Below, in pieces: positions 1-9,277 of a DNA stretch of 64,000 nt. The number at the start of each line of letters is the position of its first letter. Positions within the stretch are counted from its first letter, which is position 1. Under the pieces are notes generated by a model, which worked only from the letters and a program-made list of their open reading frames with translations, did not search any database and was not told where the DNA came from. The translations under genes were made by a program, and so were the position numbers. Source of the DNA: Segetibacter aerophilus (lineage in GTDB: Bacteria; Bacteroidota; Bacteroidia; Chitinophagales; Chitinophagaceae); the NCBI RefSeq assembly GCF_007991655.1, contig NZ_BJYT01000016.1:32889-96888 (forward strand), read 5' to 3'.

Positions 1-115
1 ATACAAGGTTTCATCGAGTTTCGTACAACTATTAGAAAATGCCATAATGAAGCAACTGATGGCAATCGTGTACTTGTATTTATTAATGAGTTTCATCTTA
101 TTAATTCGTTAAGCG

Positions 116-3067
116 TTAAAATTTAAATTGTAATCCCACAAGCAACTGCAATGATGAAGGGTAGTAGGACAATGATGAGTTGATACCCGGTGTTAATCCA
201 TTAACCTGTACTGACTCAGGATCGCCTGTTGTGAACTTAGTGAATGTGTACAGGTTTCTTCCTGTTAAGTAAAGCCTGCCTGAATTCACAAATTTTATCG
301 GTGACTTAAAGTTGTATCCCAGGGTTACGTTGTCAATTTTTACATAGCTACCTTCTTCCAAAAAGTAATCAGACAAGCTGGAATAAGTTGCAGGGCTGGT
401 CAACGCTGCATATTTACCATCGCCATAGGCTGTAGTAAGCACATTAGCACCTGACTGTGTTACCGGAGTTCCTGCATAAAAGGCAGTAGTATTAAAGATT
501 TTGTACCCAAAAGTTCCTCTCAGGTAAATATTAAGATCGAGGTTTTTATAAGTCAGGGTATTACCAAGACTTGCAGTATACCTTGGCAACCCATTACCTA
601 CGTATTGTTTGTCAGCAGCAGAAGCCTGGTTTCCGGGAATAATTTTTCCGTCTTTATTATACACTAACAATCTTCCGACAGCATCTCTTCCTGCAGACCG
701 CAGCATATAAAAACTACCGATTCTTCTTCCTTCTTCCAAACGTTGCGCTGTTCCTGGTGAACCCGGGCTTGGCATACCAACCATGTCAACAAACTTTTGT
801 CCGCGGTAAGTTTCGTTTGAAAATGATACGAACTTATTTTCATTGGTAGATCCTGCGAAAGAAAGGGAATAATTAAAGTCTTTACCTCTTATTGCCTGCG
901 CTGTCAACTGAACTTCAAATCCTGTATTTTTCATTGTACCAACGTTCGCAAAAGTGGTTCCCTGCACGTTAGGGGGAACGGGAACGTTATAACTTCCCAA
1001 CAAATCTTTATTGGTTCTAACATAATAATTTAAGCTACCTGAAAGAACACTCTTCAAAATGTCGAAATCTACACCAAGGTTGAAGTTTTGTGATTTCTCC
1101 CATCTTAGCTCGTAGTTTGTATTCTGGCTAGGCCCCCATACCTGGTAAGAAGTTCCGTTGTACAGGTAGTAACCATAACCAGAATAAGTATCAAGGGAAA
1201 GGTAATTTCCAAAATCCTGGTTACCTGTTTCGCCATAGTCGGCACGTAATTTCAACTCGCTGATCCAGGGAACGGAAAAGAAGTTTTCGTTGCTAATTCT
1301 CCAACCAACCGAAGCGGCCGGAAAGTAACCCCACTTGTTAGCAATACCGAATTTGGATGAACCCTCTCTTCTTACGCTCGCAGACATAAAATACTTCTTA
1401 CCGAAGTCATAGTTTAATCGGCCAAAAAAGGAAATCAGCTTTGAGTCATTTTTGAAAGATCCAACCCCATTTTGCCCCACCAGAAGATTGTAGGCACCAG
1501 TTCCAAGATTGTTATAGGTTAACACATCTGAAGGAAATCCCTGGTTTGAAGCGTTCAGGCCGGAGCTATTTGCATAAAAGTAAGAATACCCTCCTAAAAG
1601 CTTGAAAGCGTGAGGACCGAGGTTGAGCGAATAATTGGCGATCCACTCAAGGCTTTTCTGGTCATTTTTATTGTAATCTCTGCCGGCAGTATTTCTACCA
1701 CCATTCGAATTGATCAGGCTTGTATTATACGAAGGCGTAAAGTTGAAGCCAAAGAAATCCTGTGTTTGCTCACCTACCGTAAGCTGAGTGTAAAGATCTT
1801 TCGAGATGTTGAGCCTGAATGAGCTGCTCATATCCAGGTATTTGCCTTCTGTTCCACTCAATACTGTATTGAGTTCTTCAATCGGGTTGTATGATCCCGA
1901 AAAACCTGTGCGGATGTTATAGTACCTGTTAGGATTTGCCGTGTCTCTTATAGGAATTGTAGGGTTAAGTGTAATCCCCTGGTTAAATGCTCCGTAACTC
2001 GCATTGCTTGTTTTAAGATAACGGGGAGCTATGGTAACAGCCACCGTATATAAGTTATTAGCTGAAGTATGGTTTAGATTTAAACGCGCACCATATTCCC
2101 TTTTGGCCGATCTTAAATCTAAACCTTGTGCATTACGGTAGTCCAACGAAAGCAAGTAATTTGTCTTTGAACTTCCCCCTGAAAACTGGACTGTATGTTT
2201 TGTAGAGGTTGCATGATCCCTGCTAACTGCTTTAAACCAGTTCGTATTTCCGCCATAGTCAACCCCTCTACCACGTTTTACAAACTCGTCGCGTGAAAGT
2301 ACTTTCAGCTGGTTGGTAGCAAAATCAAAACTCGTGTAACCGTCATAAAAAGCTTGTGGCTGGCCTGTGCCTTTTTTAGTAGTAATGATAATAACACCAT
2401 TTCCACCACGGGTACCATAAATAGCAGAAGCTGCGCCACCCTTCAATACATCAATTGACTCGATATCATTCTGGTTTATGTTATCGATGTTTCCGCCGGG
2501 TATTCCATTTACAACATATAAAGGTCCCAGTCCTGCATTACGAGACGAGGCACCGCGAAGTTGAATATTAGGTGATGAGTTAGGATCTGCAGGAGCAGTA
2601 TTTACAACGGACAATCCTGCCACTTTACCTTGCATTGACATTAAGGCGCCATTTCCACCTACGGTCAGTAAGTCTTTAGAAGAAAGATGGGTAACCGCGC
2701 TGGTAACTTCTCTTTTTTCCAAGGTTCCGTATCCGACCGAAACTACTACTACGCTGGTGAGCGAGTTGGCGGATGAACTAAGCGTAACATTAACAGGCCC
2801 ATTTCCTATCGGCACTTCCTGGGTTACAAAGTTTACAGAACTAATAACCAGGGTAGTGGCATTCGATGACACGCGCAACGAAAAAGCTCCATTAGAAGAA
2901 GTTTGTGTTCCCGTCGTGGCACCTTTTACTAATACAGACGCATTAGCTACCGGTGAACCCGTAGAATCGGTTACCCTTCCGGTAACTTGTCTGTCTTGTG
3001 CAACCGCTCTTCCTGCTAAAAGGAACAAAGGCAGGACGATCGCTAAGAGTAATTGTTTAAACATCAT
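116..3067 (-). CDS. SusC/RagA-family TonB-linked outer membrane receptor
   Basis: A 983-residue TonB-dependent receptor that would import a polymeric or oligomeric nutrient across the outer membrane. A signal peptide ends near AVAQD. A carboxypeptidase-regulatory-like domain (about residues 27-100, VTGRVTDSTGSPVANASVLV) is followed by the plug (VGYGTLEKREVTSAV and the LYVVNGIPGGNIDNIN region) and a long beta-barrel ending in aromatic FKF, as expected for BAM-assembled barrels. The length is normal for SusC. The start is a double ATG; either could be used. The SusD partner normally follows SusC, which here would lie left of base 116, so neither SusD nor the substrate can be judged from this window. 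Confidence 0.95.
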   Translation of the reverse strand: MMFKQLLLAIVLPLFLLAGRAVAQDRQVTGRVTDSTGSPVANASVLVKGATTGTQTSSNGAFSLRVSSNATTLVISSVNFVTQEVPIGNGPVNVTLSSSANSLTSVVVVSVGYGTLEKREVTSAVTHLSSKDLLTVGGNGALMSMQGKVAGLSVVNTAPADPNSSPNIQLRGASSRNAGLGPLYVVNGIPGGNIDNINQNDIESIDVLKGGAASAIYGTRGGNGVIIITTKKGTGQPQAFYDGYTSFDFATNQLKVLSRDEFVKRGRGVDYGGNTNWFKAVSRDHATSTKHTVQFSGGSSKTNYLLSLDYRNAQGLDLRSAKREYGARLNLNHTSANNLYTVAVTIAPRYLKTSNASYGAFNQGITLNPTIPIRDTANPNRYYNIRTGFSGSYNPIEELNTVLSGTEGKYLDMSSSFRLNISKDLYTQLTVGEQTQDFFGFNFTPSYNTSLINSNGGRNTAGRDYNKNDQKSLEWIANYSLNLGPHAFKLLGGYSYFYANSSGLNASNQGFPSDVLTYNNLGTGAYNLLVGQNGVGSFKNDSKLISFFGRLNYDFGKKYFMSASVRREGSSKFGIANKWGYFPAASVGWRISNENFFSVPWISELKLRADYGETGNQDFGNYLSLDTYSGYGYYLYNGTSYQVWGPSQNTNYELRWEKSQNFNLGVDFDILKSVLSGSLNYYVRTNKDLLGSYNVPVPPNVQGTTFANVGTMKNTGFEVQLTAQAIRGKDFNYSLSFAGSTNENKFVSFSNETYRGQKFVDMVGMPSPGSPGTAQRLEEGRRIGSFYMLRSAGRDAVGRLLVYNKDGKIIPGNQASAADKQYVGNGLPRYTASLGNTLTYKNLDLNIYLRGTFGYKIFNTTAFYAGTPVTQSGANVLTTAYGDGKYAALTSPATYSSLSDYFLEEGSYVKIDNVTLGYNFKSPIKFVNSGRLYLTGRNLYTFTKFTTGDPESVQVNGLTPGINSSLSYYPSSLQLLVGLQFKF

Positions 3068-3693
3068 TTGTTTTAAAATTTAATAAAAAGGTTATGGTGA
3101 TGTCAGAATTGGCTGAAGAGTCTGCAGGTAAAGTACTAGGACAAGATCACTTGCTTATTAAAAAGAATACAAGAAGGCGGTGAAAAATGTAAGAGAAACA
3201 AATTTTGAGAAGACCGGTCTACATACAATTTCATACGGCTTTCGTTTATCAAACTTGCTAGAAGCAGCTTTAAGGCGATGCAATATTATGAAACATTAAA
3301 AAGCAAAAACACAAGTGAAGAAAAAAAATTTTCACCGATTCTAACCGACCATTCGTCGTCGAATTTGTAGATTTTTATAGCCTGCAGTGATGATAGTTTA
3401 AGTGGTGGTGTGTGATCATGTTAAGCTGTTAAGTGATTGCAGGAATGAGTTTTATTTATTATAATTGAGGTAAGAGGCATTGCGGCGATGCAAGAGGAGA
3501 GATCGGGAAACAATAGGTTTTATAAGACAAGAACTTTCCTTCCATTGCGTCGTCCTAAAAGCTTCTTTTAGCTGACTGTGTTTTGCTTTCCTTTCTTCCG
3601 CAACGGTTTGCCATGTCCCGATAAGTAGTGTGTAAATTTTAGGTTCTGTGGATTTTAAAAATTATTTTTCTTCTATAACCAAATCTAATTAAG
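3068..3693. other. Divergent intergenic region, no gene seen
   Basis: About 625 bases lie between the SusC gene (-) and the fusion lipoprotein gene (+). No convincing reading frame was found. It should hold both promoters. Two GCGATGCAA-like words (about 3275 and 3487) occur, but I could not assign them a role. Confidence 0.5.
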
Positions 3694-5769
3694 ATGAAAG
3701 CAGCCTTCCCTGCAGTAGCGTTTATTCTTGTCGGACTTATTTCATCTTGTGTTTCTAAACAGGAAAAAGAACTTGGCAGAAATTTGTTACTGGGTGCAGG
3801 ATTTGGCATTAACAGCGCTACATTAATTGTCCAAAACTTAGATAGCGCCCGAAATTATTACACGAATGTTCTAGGGTTTAATTTGCCGCGGCCAAAAAAG
3901 TTCAATCAGGGAAGCTATGATGGAACAGTGGGTCTTTCTGTTTATTTTCCTGACCTTTCGTTTATAGAACTTCTTTCAGTTAAGGATACAGGACTGGTTG
4001 AAACGAAGCATCCATTTATTACTTCTTTTGCCCAGCACCAGGAAGGCGTGCGCGTATACTCGCTATCCACGTCTTCGGCTGATACAACATACAGTTGGAT
4101 GAGTTCACAAGGAATTAAAACAGAGGCAGTCAAGGCCGGCCGTGCCACAGCAGAAATGCCAAAGGGCTGGAATTGGGATGATGGCGGACCTCAATACCGC
4201 ACTATAGAGTTTAGCAGTAAAAACCCTCCCGGTTATCTCCCCAGCTTTACAGAATGGATTGGTTATCCTTACCAGGAAATGCAGGAAGGATGGAAACCTT
4301 ACTCCTGGCGCAAATACTATCCGGAACAGCCTAACGGCGTAGTGGGAATATCTTCTTTGCTTGTTGTTGTTAACAATCTTGACTCTGCGCGTAAGGAGTT
4401 TTTAAAAATAGGACTGACAGAATTGGAAGCAACTAACACCTCTGCCGGTTTTAAAATAGCACACAGCCAAAAGTTGCTTTTGATGGCCCCTAAGTCTCCA
4501 AACAATGAGCTTAGTAACTTTTTGAAAACACGCGGACCAGGTGTGTATGCTATACGTTTTGAAGTAAAAAAACTTAAAGACACGCAGGAGTTTCTGAAAA
4601 AGAAATTGCCGGCTGGAGCTTTGCGGTTTGACACGTCATTGAAACAACTGACAGTACCAAAGGAATATGCATACGGTGTTCAACTTGAATTTATAGAAGA
4701 ACCGAAAGAGCAGGCAGAACTAGCTAAAATATACAACTTTAAGGAAGGTTCGAAACTGGATAGCGCATCGTCGCGGCATGCCTTGGGCATCTACACAAAG
4801 TACTGCGCCTTGTGTCATGGCAAAAATCGTGAAGGCTACGCGGCAGACTTTGCGCCTTCATTACGTTCCCATTCCTTAATGGCGACAACTCTCTTACCCA
4901 GATACAGTTACAATTATCTCAGTCATACTATTGCTTATGGGCGTTCAGGCACCGCTATGGCACCCTATGCAAAAAGCCAGGGCGGACCGTTGGATGAGGA
5001 TGACATCGATTTATTGTTACAATGGCTCCATGAGTTGAGCGGCGTAAAAAAACCTATTGAAATGTCAACCAAACCTGTCATAGGCAATGCAACGCTCGGA
5101 AAAGCACTGTACGCAAAATATTGTGCATCCTGCCATGGTATCAAGGGAGAAGGAATTCGTGCACCTGCACTAGGAAACCCGATGCTGTTAGCTACAGCCA
5201 GCGATGCGTTTTTACGCTACACCATTTCAGAAGGGAGAGACAGCACTCCAATGCCTGCATTTAAAGACAGCCTGAGCAAAGTTGAAATCAATGCGGTTAC
5301 AGCTTATATCAGAAGTCGGGCTTCAGGCTGGAACGCTCCTGAAGCAGTTACTATGACACAACCCCTTTCTAAAAATTATGTATTAAACCCAAACAAGAAG
5401 GCACCGAAGTTTACATTACGTGACGACCGCTACATATCTGCGCAACAACTTCTAAAGGCATTAAAAGACAGTTCGCGTATGATTTTACTGGATGCCAGAT
5501 CGGAGGCGGCATGGCATCAGACACATATTCCAGGTGCTATTTCTGTGCCTTACTACGAAGAGCCTGATACCTTTGTTAAGCGTATACCCAAAGACAGCAC
5601 ATGGATTGTTGCTTATTGTGCTTGTCCTCACGCTGCCTCCAACAGAGTTGTAAACACATTGCGGCGCTTTGGATATAAGCATACAGCAATTCTTGACGAA
5701 GGGATTCTTGTATGGGCGCAGCGCGGGTATCCCGTGCAATACGGACAAGGCAATATGACTAAAAAGTAA
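3694..5769 (+). CDS. Lipoprotein fusing VOC/glyoxalase-like modules, two cytochrome c domains and a rhodanese domain
   Basis: A 691-residue exported lipoprotein (lipobox LISSC near residue 19). Two vicinal-oxygen-chelate-like modules follow (about 38-180, beginning ATLIVQNLDSARNYYTNVLG, and about 215-335, with a parallel VVVNNLDSARKEF start). Two class I cytochrome c domains come next, with heme motifs CALCH (371-375) and CASCH (477-481) and likely Met ligands in TAMAPYAK and STPMPAFK. The C-terminus is rhodanese-like (about 590-680, ILLDARSEAAW and YCACPHAASNRV, with Cys642 and Cys644 in the active-site loop). Periplasmic redox or sulfur chemistry is inferred; the substrate is unknown. The domain order is unusual. 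No neighbour forms an operon with it. Confidence 0.85.
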   Translation: MKAAFPAVAFILVGLISSCVSKQEKELGRNLLLGAGFGINSATLIVQNLDSARNYYTNVLGFNLPRPKKFNQGSYDGTVGLSVYFPDLSFIELLSVKDTGLVETKHPFITSFAQHQEGVRVYSLSTSSADTTYSWMSSQGIKTEAVKAGRATAEMPKGWNWDDGGPQYRTIEFSSKNPPGYLPSFTEWIGYPYQEMQEGWKPYSWRKYYPEQPNGVVGISSLLVVVNNLDSARKEFLKIGLTELEATNTSAGFKIAHSQKLLLMAPKSPNNELSNFLKTRGPGVYAIRFEVKKLKDTQEFLKKKLPAGALRFDTSLKQLTVPKEYAYGVQLEFIEEPKEQAELAKIYNFKEGSKLDSASSRHALGIYTKYCALCHGKNREGYAADFAPSLRSHSLMATTLLPRYSYNYLSHTIAYGRSGTAMAPYAKSQGGPLDEDDIDLLLQWLHELSGVKKPIEMSTKPVIGNATLGKALYAKYCASCHGIKGEGIRAPALGNPMLLATASDAFLRYTISEGRDSTPMPAFKDSLSKVEINAVTAYIRSRASGWNAPEAVTMTQPLSKNYVLNPNKKAPKFTLRDDRYISAQQLLKALKDSSRMILLDARSEAAWHQTHIPGAISVPYYEEPDTFVKRIPKDSTWIVAYCACPHAASNRVVNTLRRFGYKHTAILDEGILVWAQRGYPVQYGQGNMTKK

Positions 5770-5877
5770 AGCAAAGGAACTATTACCACCTATAAGTTCC
5801 AAAAGCTATTGCTGGTAATGGGCGAAACAAGAAGTGGTATCAGTAAGAATTGAACGAAGCTTTATTGGTTTAATTAT

Positions 5878-6540
5878 TTATCCCTTGGCGTAACTTGCCC
5901 ATAACTCGTCTAAAGTTTTCCCGGTCAAATTTTTCCAGCTTTCTGCACTATAAGTATGTTGGCGCAATTGCGAGTCTAATTTTTTTACGATCCCCTTATG
6001 TTGATTTGTTTCAAGCCAATTAAAAAAAGCAGCAGTTATGCGATAACTATTCGTATAGCTTTGTCCCGCTTTATATGCAGGTAGTGCCCATTTTGCTCCT
6101 TCATTATTTACCCCAAACTTAAACCTCGCATAATCTGCGATTCCTTCTGTAAGCCAACCCGGACCGCCGCTTCTCCCATAGTTCTGAACGATATGCATTA
6201 CTTCGTGCGTAACTACATCAATATCCTGTGGATGCTTTTCCATATAGTTCGAACTAAATACTACTTTTCCGCCGCCGGTTGCCGCTACCCCTTTATAAGC
6301 AGTATCGATCAAAAATTTTACCTCCTTGCTTGTATTCTTATTGTATTCTTTCGCCAGCTTAGGATAAACTTTAAAAAAAGTTTTGATAAGTACTTCCTTC
6401 AGAGCTGGATCAAATGAAGAGTTATTGCTTTCGAACGTTAGGGTGTACCCTTTTTTCGAAATGATATCTTGTCCCTTCACTTTTGAAGAAGAAAAACAAA
6501 CAGAGAAAACTGTGGCGGCTAGTAGAATTAATTTTTTCAC
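5878..6540 (-). CDS. Secreted basic-secretory-protein-family putative metallopeptidase
   Basis: A 220-residue protein with a signal peptide (cleavage near VKGQD). It matches the plant/bacterial BSP peptidase-like family. A zinc-type HExxH motif reads HEVMH (His112, Glu113, His116), followed by GGPGWLTEGIADYARF, where Glu132 and Asp136 sit where the third ligand is expected. The C-terminal WKNLTGKTLDELWASY is typical of the family. It is predicted to be secreted or periplasmic; the substrate is unknown. It is the last chromosomal gene before the integrated element and stands alone. Confidence 0.85.
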   Translation of the reverse strand: MKKLILLAATVFSVCFSSSKVKGQDIISKKGYTLTFESNNSSFDPALKEVLIKTFFKVYPKLAKEYNKNTSKEVKFLIDTAYKGVAATGGGKVVFSSNYMEKHPQDIDVVTHEVMHIVQNYGRSGGPGWLTEGIADYARFKFGVNNEGAKWALPAYKAGQSYTNSYRITAAFFNWLETNQHKGIVKKLDSQLRQHTYSAESWKNLTGKTLDELWASYAKG

Positions 6541-6711
6541 TAAGGGGTGTTTTTATAGATGATAATGTTTGCAACAATACTAAGTTTTGTTGTTACATTT
6601 TTCATAGTCATCCAACTTATTTGTTCGAGTATAATTGCATCGAGACTATTTCGTCCTGCTAGTGCTATTAAAGAATTTCTAAGAGGCAGATACAGCGTAT
6701 GTATTGAAATT

Positions 6712-6755
6712 AAAAAACCCTTGTAAGTCATTGCAAAAAATGAAGTACAAGGGTT
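6712..6755 (-). terminator. Original rho-independent terminator of the tRNA-Leu gene, now separated from it
   Basis: On the minus strand a 10-bp stem (AACCCTTGTA with TACAAGGGTT, 20-nt loop) is followed by a T run. It sits just beyond the tRNA 3' fragment at the left junction. It was probably the tRNA terminator before the element moved the tRNA about 23 kb away. Confidence 0.75.
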
Positions 6756-6758
6756 ATT

Positions 6759-6813
6759 AAGTGCCCAAGACTGGATTCGAACCAGCACATCCTTGCGAAC
6801 GCTGCGACCTGAA
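6759..6813. repeat. Left attachment site (attL): 55-bp copy of the tRNA-Leu 3' part
   Basis: These 55 bases are identical to 30173-30227. They contain the tRNA-Leu 3' acceptor strand, the T arm, the variable arm and part of the anticodon arm (read on the minus strand), but the 5' half of the tRNA is missing. The match stops at 6813. Beyond it only loosely tRNA-like words remain (AGTGCGTGTC, then AATCGCC). Confidence 0.95.
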
Positions 6814-7000
6814 GACGAAAAGTGCGTGTCTTTAATCGCCAATATTTATGGCAGCAACTAAATGAGTCGTTTTATATGGGATGTTGTTTTTATTTTCTTA
6901 AAAGATGTAAATGGCTGAAAATGAGCACAAAAGTTTTATAGCGTAATCTTTGATGTGCTGCTCCTTATCCAGTCGGGGCACTTGAAGAAGGGCATTTCCT

Positions 7001-7028
7001 CGGTTTTAAGTGTGCTACTTAAAAACCG
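7001..7028 (+). promoter_or_regulatory. Hairpin just upstream of the integrase start codon
   Basis: CGGTTTTAAGT pairs with ACTTAAAAACCG, ending six bases before the integrase ATG. No T run follows on the plus strand, so it is not a plain terminator. It may limit integrase translation or be a protein-binding site. A related word (TTAAAACCGAGG, about 30092-30103) occurs in inverted orientation near the right end of the element. Confidence 0.5.
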
Positions 7029-7034
7029 AAAAAA

Positions 7035-8252
7035 ATGAGTTTAGGTACAAAAAGATCGAAATTAGGTACAAAAAGTAGAGCATCTAATGGCAGTGTTTCA
7101 ATCCAGAATTTGCAGAACACAACCAGGCTCAAGTACACCTATAAAGGTAGCAGCTGCTATCTTACTATCCCTGCCAAAAGTGAACTCCAATCGACAATGG
7201 TTGAGTTGATTAAAAAGGGAATTGAAAAGGATCTTTATTTGGGTGTATACGATGAATCTCAATTGAAGTATAAGAAGTGGATAACCGAAAGAACTGTAGC
7301 TGAACAGCTTCAGCCAAAGTGCCAAGAATTACCCTTTGATGAGCATTTAATGCTTTGGATGGATGCAACGGACAGAAACGATTCAAAGGATGTTTATCAC
7401 TACACTTATACTATGGTGAGAAATTGGGTAAGAGATGGTCGAGATGTTCAGGCAATGAGGTTGCCTGGTCTTTTAGGTTCCATGAACTATGCCGCAAAAA
7501 CGTATAATAACAGACGATTTGTTTTAAATTTATTCTGCAATTGGTTAGTTAAAAGAAAATTTATTGAATATAATCCTTTTGATGATGTTGCTATCAAAAG
7601 AAGAAAGGTTGGCAAAGATCCTAAAAGAAAAAGACTAACCGATAGTGAAATAAGCAATATTTTGGTTGCAATTAAAGATGATCGATTCCAAAAGCCAAAC
7701 AACCGTGGATACACCCACAGTCATTATTATTCCATTTTTTGTTTTCTGATCTTTACAGGATGTAGACCTGCTGAGGCAATTGGTTTAACGGTTAAAAAGG
7801 TGGATTTTAATAGAAAAGCTATTACCATTGACTCTGCGTTCGCAAGAACCAGGAAAGGAACATCTTTTGCCTGTAGGAGAATGAAGGGAACTAAAACCGA
7901 GGAAATTAGGGAATTGCCATTTGAGGAAAACAGTATGTTATATGCCGTACTTAAGAAAGAATGTGAAGGTAAAAAGGCAAACGATTTCGTTTTTAAAGGT
8001 CCTGACGGTCCGACATGTGACGATAGGAAAATGAATGACACGGTTTTGAAGAATGTACTGGAAGGACTGAACATACCACCACGTGTGCTTTACTGTTTTA
8101 GGCATTCCTTCTGTTCACGTTGCTTTGAACAAGGTATGGATATTAAATCTGTTCAAGCATTGACTGGGCATAGAGATGTAACAGTGTTATTAAATATCTA
8201 TGCAGAGGTAACGCATAAAAAAGTATGTATACCTGAACTAAATATCGTCTGA
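7035..8252 (+). CDS. Tyrosine recombinase (element integrase) with N-terminal arm-binding domain
   Basis: A 405-residue phage-type integrase. The N-terminus (about 17-60, GSVSIQNLQNTTRLKYTYKG) resembles the DUF3596/Min27-like arm-DNA-binding domain. A SAM-like core-binding domain spans about 100-185 and the catalytic domain about 200-400. Likely catalytic residues are Arg244 (TGCRPAEAI), Tyr353-x-x-Arg356 in place of HxxR (YCFRHSF), His379 (TGHRD) and nucleophile Tyr389 (NIYAEV). It should integrate and excise the element at the tRNA-Leu site. The start codon overlaps two putative arm sites. It lacks a segment I can identify as the IntI-specific insertion, so I do not call it an integron integrase. 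Confidence 0.93.
   Translation: MSLGTKRSKLGTKSRASNGSVSIQNLQNTTRLKYTYKGSSCYLTIPAKSELQSTMVELIKKGIEKDLYLGVYDESQLKYKKWITERTVAEQLQPKCQELPFDEHLMLWMDATDRNDSKDVYHYTYTMVRNWVRDGRDVQAMRLPGLLGSMNYAAKTYNNRRFVLNLFCNWLVKRKFIEYNPFDDVAIKRRKVGKDPKRKRLTDSEISNILVAIKDDRFQKPNNRGYTHSHYYSIFCFLIFTGCRPAEAIGLTVKKVDFNRKAITIDSAFARTRKGTSFACRRMKGTKTEEIRELPFEENSMLYAVLKKECEGKKANDFVFKGPDGPTCDDRKMNDTVLKNVLEGLNIPPRVLYCFRHSFCSRCFEQGMDIKSVQALTGHRDVTVLLNIYAEVTHKKVCIPELNIV
7041..7071 (+). repeat. Left pair of putative integrase arm sites (TTAGGTACAA x2)
   Basis: TTAGGTACAA occurs at 7041-7050 and 7062-7071, 21 bases apart. The same decamer occurs twice with the same 21-base spacing and the same orientation at the right end (30059, 30080). 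The left pair lies inside the first codons of the integrase gene, 228 bases from the attL core. Confidence 0.7.
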
Positions 8253-8279
8253 CAGTTTCAAATCCTACTAATTTGGTTT

Positions 8280-8311
8280 GCTCTAACGTTGTTGTTAGGG
8301 CTTTTTAGTTT
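8280..8311 (+). terminator. Rho-independent terminator after the integrase gene
   Basis: GCTCTAAC pairs with GTTAGGGC (one G-T pair, 6-base loop) and is followed by TTTTTAGTTT. Confidence 0.8.
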
Positions 8312-8606
8312 ATTCCCCTTTTAGTTATTACAAATAAGAAATTTATGCATAACTGAGCATATTGTAAAGACACGTTAAAACAGGTCAAAATTGTAATGTT
8401 AGTGGGACGTTTCAACCGTTTTTAAAAGAGATATTTTAGTTTTTGCCGAGAACAGGAATGGCATGTATTTGTGTTTCTTCCTGACAAGCCAAGCTTTAAG
8501 GCCGTAAGATTGACCCTTAAAGCAATCTAACCATTCAATTCGGCAACTTTTTTGTTTTATTCTGGCTTTAGCATCTTCTGGCTACTATTTATAACTAAAT
8601 GAGAAT
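8312..8606. other. Intergenic region between integrase and regulator genes
   Basis: No reading frame worth reporting. It is AT-rich and should hold the promoter of the regulator gene that follows. I see no repeat shared with the cassette sites. Confidence 0.4.
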
Positions 8607-8915
8607 ATGCGAAAAAAGAACGAGCAAGTAGCTCCACCTACAGCAAACGAGCTGCAAGCAGCAGCAACACAGCTATCTAACCCTACTTCATTAACGCTAC
8701 TCAGTTACTTGTACAAATCAGGTTTTGGATTACAAAGCAGCATTATCAAAGCAACAGCGTTTAGCCAATCAACAGTAAGCAAGCAACTAAAGGCGTTATT
8801 GACTGCAGGGTTGGTGTCAAAGGAAAAGTTCCGAACATGTAATATCTACAGCTTGAATCGGCCGCAATTTGTACGGTTCGGATTAGCCATTGACGTATGG
8901 TTAAAAGAAAATTAG
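8607..8915 (+). CDS. Small ArsR/MarR-type winged-helix transcription regulator
   Basis: A 102-residue protein with one winged helix-turn-helix domain: LTLLSYLYKSG, then a recognition helix in FSQSTVSKQLKALLTAGLV, then a wing (SKEKFRTCNIYSLN). There are no metal-binding cysteines in the ArsR pattern, so the signal is unknown. Palindromes just downstream (8923-8941, 9019-9046) are candidate operators, which suggests control of the following small operon (inference). The start ATG is the first in frame. Confidence 0.75.
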   Translation: MRKKNEQVAPPTANELQAAATQLSNPTSLTLLSYLYKSGFGLQSSIIKATAFSQSTVSKQLKALLTAGLVSKEKFRTCNIYSLNRPQFVRFGLAIDVWLKEN

Positions 8916-8922
8916 GTGAAGG

Positions 8923-8941
8923 ACTTACTCTGTTAGTAAGT
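8923..8941. promoter_or_regulatory. Inverted repeat ACTTACT-N5-AGTAAGT
   Basis: A 7-bp perfect inverted repeat with a 5-base centre, 8 bases after the regulator gene. It could be a binding site or a weak terminator, but no T run of useful length follows. Confidence 0.4.
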
Positions 8942-9018
8942 TTAATTTGTTAGTTATTTATTTTTATTCTAATACTCATAGCCTTTATTTATTGCTAAGT
9001 ACATTTAAAAAGGACTGA

Positions 9019-9046
9019 TTTAGTCACTAAAAATTTAGTAACTAAA
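9019..9046. promoter_or_regulatory. Tandem palindromes TTTAGTnACTAAA: candidate operator
   Basis: TTTAGTCACTAAA (9019-9031) and TTTAGTAACTAAA (9034-9046) are two near-identical 13-bp palindromes with centres 15 bases apart. This is a typical layout for a dimeric repressor binding cooperatively. The nearest regulator is the winged-helix protein encoded at 8607-8915. Confidence 0.6.
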
Positions 9047-9123
9047 TTATAAATAAATATAATGTATAAATTCTTGAAAAACAATTTTTTCTTCTTGATT
9101 TGCTGCCACATTTTTGCCAAGCC

Positions 9124-9150
9124 AAGAGTGGGGGCGCCCTCACTTTTAGC
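9124..9150. other. GC-rich inverted repeat
   Basis: AGTGGGGGC and GCCCTCACT form a compact inverted repeat in otherwise AT-rich DNA, followed by TTTTAG. It may be a weak terminator for the regulator transcript. Confidence 0.35.
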
Positions 9151-9226
9151 TTTAAAGCAAGTTACCTATTATGAGGTGAACGCTACTTAGCAGCTCTAAG
9201 AGGTAAATCAACAAAATTTAAGCGTA

Positions 9227-9254
9227 GAGATGTAATAAGCATCTCAATTTTTTT
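9227..9254 (+). terminator. Terminator or attenuator ahead of the 9298 gene
   Basis: GAGATG pairs with CATCTC (7-base loop), followed by AATTTTTTT. It lies 44 bases before the next start codon, so it either ends upstream transcription or attenuates the operon. Confidence 0.55.
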
Positions 9255-9277
9255 AAACCTAAAAAAAGGTAGGGGGA

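Noticed and set aside
6540..6842. 100-residue minus-strand frame across the left junction
   Set aside because: It reads through the old terminator and the tRNA fragment and has no protein-like features.
7035..8252. The element integrase as the missing integron integrase
   Set aside because: It has an arm-binding N-terminus, lies at the att end of the element, is 6 kb or more from the cassettes, and shows no segment I can identify as the IntI-specific insertion.
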